Source: Alphaproteobacteria bacterium
GTDB lineage: Bacteria > Pseudomonadota > Alphaproteobacteria > Micavibrionales > UBA2020
NCBI GenBank assembly: GCA_023136145.1
Contig: JAGLRU010000108.1
Span: forward strand, 1-5,167
Direction: 5' to 3'
DNA: 5,167 bases
In this document: piece after piece, positions 1 through 5,167 of the stretch
Numbering within the stretch: the stretch's first letter is position 1
Layout: each line of letters begins with the position of its first letter
Made by a program: the position numbers and the translations under genes
Notes under the pieces: generated by a model
Databases searched by the model: none
What the model was told of the DNA's origin: nothing
Seen by the model: the letters and a program-made list of their open reading frames with translations, nothing else

Positions 1-152
1 AATCCGGGCATGGCAAGACCATGGAGGATATTTTTGACGGTTCGTTGTATCTTCATGCAGGCTTTGCAAAACCGGGGCAGTCTGTCGAAACAGCGCGTCA
101 GGCCTGGCGAGATGTATGGGAGACATGTTTTAAGAATACTAGGATGGCATGA
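1..152 (+). CDS. dnaG: C-terminal tail of a protein, probably DNA primase DnaG (partial)
   Basis: This reading frame (codons from base 3) is open from the window edge to a TGA at 150-152 and gives about 49 residues, ending ...RDVWETCFKNTRMA. The end is amphipathic and helical, with several Trp and Arg residues, as expected for the helicase-binding C-terminus of DnaG. Bacterial primase makes RNA primers at the replication fork and docks on DnaB through that poorly conserved end. The identification rests mainly on position: dnaG directly precedes rpoD on the same strand in many proteobacteria, the macromolecular-synthesis operon. The catalytic TOPRIM domain lies outside the window, so no diagnostic motif can be checked. 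The stop is 44 bases before the rpoD start with no terminator visible between, so the two genes are probably co-transcribed. The alternative is an unrelated gene upstream of rpoD. Confidence 0.55.
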   Translation, partial: SGHGKTMEDIFDGSLYLHAGFAKPGQSVETARQAWRDVWETCFKNTRMA

Positions 153-181
153 CCTGAAATCAATGTTGTGGTTTTTTGATT

Positions 182-187
182 GGGAGA
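182..187 (+). promoter_or_regulatory. Ribosome binding site of rpoD
   Basis: GGGAGA lies 9 bases before the ATG at 197. It decides the start: an in-frame TTG at 176 would place this motif inside the coding region and has no Shine-Dalgarno sequence before it, only a T-rich run. The rest of the 153-196 gap shows no convincing promoter or terminator. Confidence 0.75.
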
Positions 188-196
188 ACGACGCGG

Positions 197-2257
197 ATGA
201 TCGCGAAAACAAACGAAGAAACAGATGCAAACGGCACCGGAGATACGGATGACACCGCATTGCAAAGTGTTCTGGCTAAAGTTGTAAAGAAAATAGTTGC
301 GAAGGGAAAGGAGCGCGGCTACGTCACGTATGACGAAATGAACAAGCTCCTGCCTGCGGGGGAGTTCACCTCTGAGCAGATTGATGAAACTATGGTGATG
401 CTTTCAGATATTGGCATCAATGTAGTGGAAGACGAGTCGGATGCGGATGAAGAGACTCCATCCGCTCCCGCTGCGACGGAAGGTGGTAAAACAGCAGCAG
501 GCAATCTTGCTACGACGGATCTGGGACGTACTGATGACCCCGTGCGGATGTATTTGCGCGAGATGGGATCGGTCGAACTACTTTCCCGCGAGGGCGAAAT
601 CGCGATTGCCAAGCGTATCGAGGCCGGACGCGGAATGATGATCGGCGGTATTTGCGAAAGCCCACTGACTATTCAGGCGATCATGACATGGCACAAGGCA
701 CTGGAAAACGGCGAAATGATGCTGCGCGATATCATTGATCTTGAAGCAACCTACGGAGAGGGAGACATCGAAAAGGGTGGCTCTGGAGGCTTTGAAGAAA
801 AAAACAAGGCCATACAGGTTGCCGTCGCCGAGAAAATTGATAAGAAAGAGAAAGACCGCCTGAAAGAAGAAGAAGCACGCAAGAAAGCACTGGCGAAAAA
901 AGAGCGTGACATCGCTGCTGGAATCATTGTTGAAGATGAAGAACCAGCCAAGCCAATTGAAGATGATGGTGACGTGGATGAGGGAAACCTATCGCTTGCT
1001 GCAATGGAAACAGAGTTGAAGCCTCAGGTCATTGAAACCTTCAAGACTATCACTCGAGCGCACAGGAAACTGACAAAGGTGCTGGAGGATCGCCGTCAGG
1101 TTTTAGAGAAAACTGGAGAAATTCCAAAGAGGATGCAGAACAACTACCGCAAGTGCAAAATTGAGATAGTCAATCTGATGCAATCCGTTCGCTTGAATAT
1201 CACACGTTCCGAGCAATTAATAGATCAGTTGTATTCCATGAACCGCAAGCTGATAGGTCATGAGGGACAAATCATGCGAATGGCTGTCGCCAGCGGTGTT
1301 GGGCGTGAGGATTTCCTGCGGAAGTGGCGTGGAGGTGGTGAGAACGATCCACAGTGGATGACGAAAATCCAGAAACTTACAGGCAAAGGCTGGAAAAAAT
1401 TTGCTGAGAAAAATAAGGATGAAGTTAAGGCTGTTCGTGGCGAGATCGACAAGATAGCGCAAGCGGCGATACTTCCTCTGTCAGAATTCAAACGCATTGT
1501 TCGTACCATTCAGAAGGGCGAGCGTGAAGCGGCAAAGGCCAAGAAAGAGATGGTGGAGGCTAACCTGCGCCTTGTTATCTCGATTGCTAAAAAATACACT
1601 AATCGTGGTCTGCAATTCCTCGATTTGATTCAGGAAGGCAATATCGGCCTGATGAAGGCAGTGGACAAATTCGAGTACCGTCGTGGCTACAAGTTCTCGA
1701 CTTATGCAACGTGGTGGATACGTCAGGCGATTACTCGATCTATTGCAGATCAAGCACGCACCATCCGAATTCCAGTACACATGATTGAGACGATCAATAA
1801 GTTAGTGCGCACATCGCGTCAGATGATGCACGAGATCGGGCGCGAGCCAACACCTGAGGAGATTTCAGTACGTCTAGGAATGCCGCTGGACAAAGTGCGT
1901 AAAGTTATGAAGATTTCCAAAGAGCCTGTCTCTCTTGAAACTCCTGTGGGTGATGAGGAAGACAGCCAGCTTGGGGATTTCATCGAGGACAAGAACGTAG
2001 TTTTACCGGTGGATGCTGCTATTCAAGCTAACCTACGCGAAACTACGACTCGGGTACTTGCCACACTAACTCCTAGAGAAGAGCGAGTGCTGCGGATGCG
2101 TTTTGGTATCGGCATGAATACGGATCATACGCTAGAGGAAGTCGGGCAGCAGTTTTCAGTGACTAGGGAGCGAATTCGTCAGATCGAGGCTAAAGCACTG
2201 CGCAAACTCAAGCACCCTAGCCGGTCGCGTCAGCTACGTAGTTTTCTGGACACATGA
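197..2257 (+). CDS. rpoD: RNA polymerase primary sigma factor RpoD (sigma-70)
   Basis: The housekeeping sigma factor directs core RNA polymerase to -35/-10 promoters. With the ATG at 197 it is 686 residues long, within the usual range for alphaproteobacterial RpoD. Domains in order: region 1.1 at about 20-80 (GKERGYVTYDEMNKLLP, then DIGINVVE); region 1.2 at about 113-143 (DPVRMYLREMG...LLSREGEIAIAKRIE); a long non-conserved region at about 145-420 with a Lys/Glu-rich acidic insert near 200-265; regions 2.1-2.4 at about 446-525, with NLRLVISIAKKYTNRGLQ, the core-binding FLDLIQEGNIGLMKAVDKFE and the -10-reading YKFSTYATWWIRQAITR; region 3 from about 525 (RIPVHMIETINKL); and region 4 from about 622, with TPREERVLRMRFGIG and the -35-reading helix-turn-helix (TLEEVGQQFSVTRERIRQIE). 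All key segments are intact, with no frameshift or truncation. Full regions 1.1 and 1.2 distinguish it from RpoH- or RpoS-type sigma factors. It probably shares a transcript with the upstream gene, and a candidate terminator follows 63 bases downstream. Confidence 0.98.
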   Translation: MIAKTNEETDANGTGDTDDTALQSVLAKVVKKIVAKGKERGYVTYDEMNKLLPAGEFTSEQIDETMVMLSDIGINVVEDESDADEETPSAPAATEGGKTAAGNLATTDLGRTDDPVRMYLREMGSVELLSREGEIAIAKRIEAGRGMMIGGICESPLTIQAIMTWHKALENGEMMLRDIIDLEATYGEGDIEKGGSGGFEEKNKAIQVAVAEKIDKKEKDRLKEEEARKKALAKKERDIAAGIIVEDEEPAKPIEDDGDVDEGNLSLAAMETELKPQVIETFKTITRAHRKLTKVLEDRRQVLEKTGEIPKRMQNNYRKCKIEIVNLMQSVRLNITRSEQLIDQLYSMNRKLIGHEGQIMRMAVASGVGREDFLRKWRGGGENDPQWMTKIQKLTGKGWKKFAEKNKDEVKAVRGEIDKIAQAAILPLSEFKRIVRTIQKGEREAAKAKKEMVEANLRLVISIAKKYTNRGLQFLDLIQEGNIGLMKAVDKFEYRRGYKFSTYATWWIRQAITRSIADQARTIRIPVHMIETINKLVRTSRQMMHEIGREPTPEEISVRLGMPLDKVRKVMKISKEPVSLETPVGDEEDSQLGDFIEDKNVVLPVDAAIQANLRETTTRVLATLTPREERVLRMRFGIGMNTDHTLEEVGQQFSVTRERIRQIEAKALRKLKHPSRSRQLRSFLDT

Positions 2258-2319
2258 TTTGCTTTTTTCTGCATTATGAACGTGTGTAAAAAAATATTTG
2301 ATGATAGTTTTTGACATCA

Positions 2320-2357
2320 ATAAAACGTGCATTGTAGTGCGTTTTATATGACTTTTT
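2320..2357 (+). terminator. Candidate Rho-independent terminator of rpoD
   Basis: An 11-bp stem pairs 2320-2330 (ATAAAACGTGC) with 2337-2347 (GTGCGTTTTAT), including two G-U wobbles, around the six-base loop 2331-2336. The stem ends in T-rich sequence and a TTTTT run follows at 2353-2357. The stem is AU-rich and the second T run is offset by a few bases, so strength is uncertain. Placement just after rpoD and before a separate promoter supports the call. Because A residues also flank the 5' arm, it could work on either strand. Confidence 0.5.
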
Positions 2358-2413
2358 GTTGTCTCTTTTGTCCCGGCTATTTCATAAATTCAGAAAAATT
2401 ATATTAAGTATTT

Positions 2414-2428
2414 TTGACACAGTTGACA
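2414..2428 (+). repeat. Tandem TTGACA hexamers, 9-base period
   Basis: TTGACA occurs at 2414-2419 and again at 2423-2428, separated by three bases. Each is a perfect -35 consensus, but the best -10 partner is weak: GATAGC at 2445-2450, 16 bases after the second copy, matches TATAAT at only three positions. They may be a distal promoter, a repeated regulator site, or chance in AT-rich DNA. Confidence 0.35.
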
Positions 2429-2443
2429 TGCAACGCATGTTGC
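2426..2443. promoter_or_regulatory. Nested palindromes, possible operator
   Basis: Two perfect inverted repeats overlap. ACATGC (2426-2431) pairs with GCATGT (2435-2440) around AAC. GCAAC (2430-2434) pairs with GTTGC (2439-2443) around GCAT. The first begins inside the second TTGACA hexamer. Such dyads are typical of dimeric repressor or activator sites, but no regulator can be named. The site is about 70 bases upstream of the -10 box of the next operon. Confidence 0.35.
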
Positions 2444-2491
2444 TGATAGCTCTTGAATCAAGTGAACAAATGGTTCTGATGATGCTCATAA

Positions 2492-2520
2492 TTAAAAATT
2501 AGTTACTAATTTTTTATAAT
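2492..2520 (+). promoter_or_regulatory. Sigma-70-type promoter of the downstream operon
   Basis: A perfect TATAAT -10 box at 2515-2520 is preceded, after a 17-base spacer, by TTAAAA at 2492-2497, which matches four of six bases of the TTGACA consensus. Transcription would start near 2527 and give a leader of about 37 bases before the ATG at 2564. It is the best promoter-like sequence in the window. The consensus -10 with an imperfect -35 and a palindromic spacer suggests that the promoter is controlled. Confidence 0.65.
2494..2514. repeat. Perfect 10-bp inverted repeat overlapping the promoter spacer, possible operator
   Basis: AAAAATTAGT (2494-2503) and ACTAATTTTT (2505-2514) are exact reverse complements around a single T. 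The element runs from inside the -35 box to the base before the -10 box. A protein bound here would block RNA polymerase. It is followed by more T bases, so a weak AT-only terminator is an alternative, but an all-AU stem of this kind would be unstable in RNA. Confidence 0.5.
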
Positions 2521-2550
2521 TGAACATCATTAAAATATAACTTTTTTTTA

Positions 2551-2556
2551 AAGGAG
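2551..2556 (+). promoter_or_regulatory. Strong ribosome binding site of the 710-residue protein gene
   Basis: AAGGAG lies 7 bases before the ATG at 2564, next to a poly-T stretch that should keep the site unstructured. This is near-ideal and suggests efficient translation of the first gene of the operon. Confidence 0.8.
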
Positions 2557-2563
2557 AAAGTCT

Positions 2564-4696
2564 ATGAGCCCCCAAAATGTTTTTTCAAAACACGATATTA
2601 ATCCAGATCAACGGAAAATCACCAAACTTCAATCCGAGAGACTTGCCGCTCTTTCGGGAGTCAAAGCTACTGAACTTGTTGGTAATTCGATTGCCAAACT
2701 TAGTGAGAAATTAAAGTGGAAAATTGATCCTCATTTGTTTTTATTCCGCAAAGTCTGCGGTAAAGTTGTCAAGAAAGACCCAGTAACAGGAGTGGAGTAT
2801 CCCGTTCCTTTTGCAACAGTCTATGTTGAGGATACTGATTGTAATCTTATCAGTTTTTTTCCAATAGGGTGGCAGTGGACTTGGCATTTCCCGTTTTTTT
2901 GTAATCGTGAAGTTATTGCTACAACGAAAACGGATAGTTGCGGTAATTTTTGCGTTTGGATTCCAAGATTTGATATTGATTGGATTTTAAAATGGCGAAA
3001 AGAGCGTATCTGTTTTCCTCTGATTTTCCGTCGTCCGTTAATTAAAGATTTGATTCCGAGATTGCCGGAAGAATATCTTGATGGTCCTTGGCCTCCGATC
3101 CCTGATCCTGATCCGGGACCACTTCGTGATATTGAAATGTTTAAGTCATCAGTTATTGAGGCTCTTGCCGGAATTCCTGCAAAAGAAGTTGCAGAACGAG
3201 TCTTTGATCTGCGTGATACAAAAACACTTGGTGCGCCTGCTCTTATGGAAGAAAACCTTATGCAGACTCGCGCTTTTGAAGGTGAGTTGCCTCCGCCATT
3301 ACCTGCCGAGTTTCATAATGTTATTTCTAAGCATGATACTGTTGCTGCAAAAAAGGCATCTGCCGAAGATGGGATGCGCTCTGCCATTGCATTAAAGGCA
3401 GGTTTGGATATATCAGCGAAAGAGATTTCTGGTCTCAGTCCACAAAAATTTATAGGTCCGTTTTTCCGGTGCTATGACATTTTTCTACCGGAATGGCAGC
3501 TTATTACGGATGTTCCTGATATTACCTTCCGAGTTGAGCAAGATGTAAACGGTGACGGCAATGAAGAGGTTATTTATTCCGAAAGCTACTTTGATGTTCG
3601 CTGGGATGAAACTTCTATACCAGATGTCACTTTGATGGCGAATTCAAATGCGAAGGAAACTCATCTTTGTGAATCACCGGTTGTTCCTTGCGGCAATGTT
3701 CCGGCTATTCTATTTGCCGGATTTATGCCTTTGAGTCTTCCAACTTATTTTGATGGAGCTATCGCCCCCGCAAGTGTCCCGCCTTTCCAAGCAGATGTTG
3801 GTTATGCGTTACGTCCCAACAGACCAAAGTTAGGGACTCTTCGTCCTTCTGCCAAAACACCTTTCTGCCGTACATTGCAGTTTCATGGCTGCGTAGATGT
3901 GCAGCAAGCCAAGTATTATCGTATTTTGCGGAGTGATAATGGTGGCACCAGTTTCTCGGCAATCGCTGGTTTGGCTTGGAATAATTATCATCAAACTGGT
4001 GGTGCTCCCATAGTGATTAGTGCAGATTCTAACGGTTGGTATGAGGTGAATCCTGTTGATTCTAGTAGTAATACAATACCTCGACATGACCTTGAGTTTC
4101 CGAATTTGTTGCTAGATTGGTCAACACCTTTGCTTGGTCAAAGCATACTAAAACTTGAAACAGGTGATGCTTCGAAAACACACATGGCTTATTCCGAAAG
4201 TGTCGCCGTTCAAGTGGATAACACTCGTCCGTCGGTGAATTTCTCCAAGTTAGCTTGGAAATTTGTCGGTGAATCAGATAGTGCTCTTCGCGAGCTGTTA
4301 GGAAATCCTTGTCCAACCATTCGTCGTGGAGTTGTGCCGCAAGACATCGAATTGGTTTTTGAGACAAGCGTATCTGCTAATCACCTGCGCAATGCGTACA
4401 TCTATACTCACGGATGCGGAAGTGGAAATTTTGCAGAGGAGAGCACTGATCTGCTTAACAATCCAACTCATTGGCATACAAGTACAATGGATAATTCAGT
4501 GCTGCTTCATCAGCGTTATACGCTTGATGCTTCGGCATTGGAGGGGTCATACACCTTTGCTTGCAGGGCGAACAGTAGAGCTATGAATCCATCGGGAGCT
4601 GATGGTTGTAATAGTGTTCCGCCTGATTGGTATTGTGATCCTGTTTACCTTTACTCGCATCCACATTTTGGCGTTGCCGTCATAAATGGAGACTAG
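2564..4696 (+). CDS. Uncharacterised Cys/Trp-rich protein with an N-terminal carboxypeptidase-regulatory-like beta-sandwich domain
   Basis: This 710-residue protein has no established function that I can name. Residues 1-55 are polar and helical, with no signal peptide or membrane segment. Residues about 60-155 look like a carboxypeptidase-regulatory/CnaB-type beta-sandwich: VCGKVV, then PVPFATVYVEDTDC, then ATTKTDSCGNFCVWIPRFDID. An aromatic loop (GWQWTWHFPFF) interrupts it. A Pro/Asp linker (GPWPPIPDPDPGP, about 174-186) leads to a helical stretch (188-290). The remainder is predicted mostly beta: an acidic loop DVNGDGNEE (327-335) that resembles calcium-binding DxDxDG loops, an Ig-like strand ending VQVDNTRP (549-556), and a Cys-rich C-terminal part. 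There are 16 Cys (including CxxxC at 126/130 and HGC at 441-443 and 616-618) and 16 Trp, many for a protein without an export signal. From memory it resembles a widespread family annotated only as carboxypeptidase-like regulatory domain proteins, not peptidases. It has its own promoter and ribosome binding site and is the first gene of the operon. Its DNA is more AT-rich than rpoD. The reading frame is certain; the role is unknown. Confidence 0.9.
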   Translation: MSPQNVFSKHDINPDQRKITKLQSERLAALSGVKATELVGNSIAKLSEKLKWKIDPHLFLFRKVCGKVVKKDPVTGVEYPVPFATVYVEDTDCNLISFFPIGWQWTWHFPFFCNREVIATTKTDSCGNFCVWIPRFDIDWILKWRKERICFPLIFRRPLIKDLIPRLPEEYLDGPWPPIPDPDPGPLRDIEMFKSSVIEALAGIPAKEVAERVFDLRDTKTLGAPALMEENLMQTRAFEGELPPPLPAEFHNVISKHDTVAAKKASAEDGMRSAIALKAGLDISAKEISGLSPQKFIGPFFRCYDIFLPEWQLITDVPDITFRVEQDVNGDGNEEVIYSESYFDVRWDETSIPDVTLMANSNAKETHLCESPVVPCGNVPAILFAGFMPLSLPTYFDGAIAPASVPPFQADVGYALRPNRPKLGTLRPSAKTPFCRTLQFHGCVDVQQAKYYRILRSDNGGTSFSAIAGLAWNNYHQTGGAPIVISADSNGWYEVNPVDSSSNTIPRHDLEFPNLLLDWSTPLLGQSILKLETGDASKTHMAYSESVAVQVDNTRPSVNFSKLAWKFVGESDSALRELLGNPCPTIRRGVVPQDIELVFETSVSANHLRNAYIYTHGCGSGNFAEESTDLLNNPTHWHTSTMDNSVLLHQRYTLDASALEGSYTFACRANSRAMNPSGADGCNSVPPDWYCDPVYLYSHPHFGVAVINGD

Positions 4697-4723
4697 GTAA
4701 ATAGTCTTAATGATAACGAAAAA

Positions 4724-4761
4724 CAGCAGGCGTGGCAGTTTTATAGCTGTCACGCTTGTTG
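4724..4761. other. Strong intercistronic stem-loop (terminator-like for the minus strand)
   Basis: The arm 4724-4738 (CAGCAGGCGTGGCAG) pairs with 4747-4761 (CTGTCACGCTTGTTG) over 15 bp with three G-U wobbles. The stem can extend by two more pairs to a TTAT loop. On the plus strand no T run follows, so it should not stop the operon transcript efficiently. It may protect the upstream message or tune expression of the next gene, whose ribosome binding site begins 7 bases later. On the minus strand the stem is followed by TTTTT (complement of 4719-4723), a proper intrinsic terminator layout that would stop antisense transcription from downstream. Confidence 0.65.
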
Positions 4762-4767
4762 CCTCAA

Positions 4768-4773
4768 AGGTGA
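4768..4773 (+). promoter_or_regulatory. Ribosome binding site selecting a TTG start
   Basis: AGGTGA ends 6 bases before the TTG at 4780. The alternative ATG at 4801 is preceded by TTTTTCAATTGAA and has no Shine-Dalgarno match, so TTG is the better start. A TTG start next to the hairpin just upstream suggests lower expression than the first gene. Confidence 0.6.
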
Positions 4774-4779
4774 TCTGTT

Positions 4780-5121
4780 TTGAGCGATTTTTCAATTGAA
4801 ATGCGATTTTTGCTTTGTGTCCTTGCAACATGGCGTATGGCTCATTTTTTAGTAGCGGAGGACGGTCCATGGGACATTGTTGTCAAGCTTCGCTCCTTGC
4901 TTGGTGACAGCCTTTTAGGTGCGGTCATGGATTGTTTTTATTGCTTGAGCGTTTGGCTTGCCTTTCCACTTGCCTTTGTAATCACTCAAGATGTTTTTGG
5001 TTGGTTTATTTCTTGGATGGCTATTTCGGGGGGTGCTGCACTTCTTGAGCAGGCGAGTCAGCGTGAAACAAGTAATCAGCATCATTCTTTGCGTCAATCT
5101 GATAAAGAGGATTTAAAATGA
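4780..5121 (+). CDS. DUF1360-family small membrane protein
   Basis: The 113-residue product fits the DUF1360 family of small integral membrane proteins of unknown function. An N-terminal hydrophobic helix (about 8-24, RFLLCVLATWRMAHFLV) carries the family-like pattern of a WR in the helix followed by an acidic turn and a Pro-Trp (AEDGPWDIVVKLR, 26-38). A central DCFYCLSVW (51-59) supplies the CxxC pair C52/C55 before a second helix (about 57-70), and a third hydrophobic segment spans about 72-90. The tail (91-113) is polar and charged. The CxxC could bind metal or form a disulfide; which is not known. The start is TTG, chosen because of the AGGTGA motif; translation from ATG 4801 would shorten the first helix. 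It lies 83 bases after the large gene, in the same direction and with no terminator acting on the plus strand, and its stop overlaps the next start as ATGA. Family assignment is from recognisable motifs, not a search. Confidence 0.82.
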   Translation: MSDFSIEMRFLLCVLATWRMAHFLVAEDGPWDIVVKLRSLLGDSLLGAVMDCFYCLSVWLAFPLAFVITQDVFGWFISWMAISGGAALLEQASQRETSNQHHSLRQSDKEDLK

Positions 5122-5167
5122 GTTGTTGTGGACAAAAACGTCAAGCATGGCGCAAAAGTGAAGTAAC
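5118..5167 (+). CDS. Start of a small CC-motif protein of unknown function (partial)
   Basis: An ATG at 5118 overlaps the TGA of the preceding gene by four bases (ATGA), and AAAGAGG at 5104-5110 sits 7 bases upstream, so both a ribosome binding site and translational coupling support the start. Sixteen full codons are visible, encoding MSCCGQKRQAWRKSEV, with the frame still open at the window edge. The vicinal Cys pair at residues 3-4 followed by GQKR is distinctive; from memory, short uncharacterised proteins beginning M(S)CCG.KR occur in bacteria, but I cannot name a domain or function. The pair could hold a metal or be modified or oxidised. No signal peptide is seen in what is present. Confidence 0.7.
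   Translation, partial: MSCCGQKRQAWRKSEV

Larger units (their letters stand above)
2258..2563. other. 306-base AT-rich intergenic region between rpoD and the downstream operon
   Basis: No open frame with a ribosome binding site is visible on either strand. The first part (2258-2360) holds poly-T and poly-A tracts and the candidate rpoD terminator. The middle (2411-2462) holds two TTGACA hexamers, a nested palindrome and a small CTTGA-A-TCAAG palindrome at 2452-2462. The end (2492-2563) holds the promoter, its spacer inverted repeat and the ribosome binding site of the next gene. The spacing and symmetry suggest a regulated promoter region rather than a decayed gene. Confidence 0.7.

Noticed and set aside
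34..62. TTGACG as a -35 box for an rpoD promoter inside the upstream gene
   Set aside because: No acceptable -10 box lies 16-18 bases downstream (GCAGGC is found there).
176..196. Seven-codon N-terminal extension of RpoD from a TTG at 176
   Set aside because: No ribosome binding site precedes the TTG, whereas GGGAGA is well placed for the ATG at 197, and the ATG start gives a normal RpoD N-terminus.
10..252. An 80-codon plus-strand open frame across the end of the first gene and the start of rpoD
   Set aside because: It overlaps two better-supported frames, has no ribosome binding site and encodes an Arg-rich product with no recognisable family.
2311..2339. TTGACA at 2311-2316 as a promoter -35 box after rpoD
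   Set aside because: The bases at the expected -10 position (GTAGTG) do not match, and the region is better explained as a terminator hairpin.
2494..2515. The AT-only inverted repeat with a following T run as an intrinsic terminator
   Set aside because: The stem would be all A-U apart from one or two pairs at a one-base turn, too weak in RNA, and its exact fit between promoter boxes favours an operator role.
4062..4367. Minus-strand open frame of about 100 codons within the large gene
   Set aside because: It lies wholly inside a well-supported gene and shows no recognisable motif or ribosome binding site.
2564..4696. The large protein as an active carboxypeptidase
   Set aside because: The similarity is to the regulatory beta-sandwich domain only; no zinc-peptidase HxxE...H arrangement or serine-protease motif is visible.
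4547..4870. Minus-strand open frame of 107 codons covering the intercistronic gap
   Set aside because: It runs across two supported plus-strand genes and through the hairpin, with no family resemblance; it is a shadow frame.

Overview
The window looks like chromosomal DNA of an alphaproteobacterium, most likely a moderately low-GC member of the Acetobacteraceae (acetic acid bacteria). The main evidence is the housekeeping sigma factor RpoD, which is of the alphaproteobacterial type with a long charged non-conserved region. The upstream partial gene fits the C-terminus of DnaG in the conserved dnaG-rpoD order. The family assignment rests on my recollection of related RpoD proteins, not on a search.

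Layout: positions 1-152 hold the tail of a gene that is probably dnaG. A 44-base gap with a clear ribosome binding site leads into rpoD (197-2257). A 306-base AT-rich intergenic region follows (2258-2563). It holds a likely terminator, a duplicated TTGACA with nested palindromes, and a good sigma-70-type promoter whose 17-base spacer is largely filled by a perfect inverted repeat. This promoter appears to drive a new co-directional operon of at least three genes: a 710-residue Cys- and Trp-rich beta-sandwich protein (2564-4696), a 113-residue DUF1360-like membrane protein with a CxxC motif (4780-5121), and the start of a third gene encoding an MSCCGQKR... protein that runs off the end (from 5118). 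The second and third genes overlap by 4 bases (ATGA), so they are probably translationally coupled. A strong 15-bp hairpin lies between the first two.

The first two genes belong to core replication and transcription. The downstream genes form an accessory cassette of unknown function. The large protein carries a carboxypeptidase-regulatory/CnaB-like domain, an acidic calcium-loop-like motif and 16 cysteines, but no signal peptide. Its membrane-protein partner and the CC-starting small protein suggest a conserved set whose products work together, possibly at the cell envelope, but nothing in the sequence fixes a biochemical role. By hand-sampled lines the cassette is more AT-rich (about 40% GC) than rpoD (about 48%), which is compatible with later acquisition next to rpoD. 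I see no tRNA, rRNA, insertion sequence, CRISPR array or integrase.
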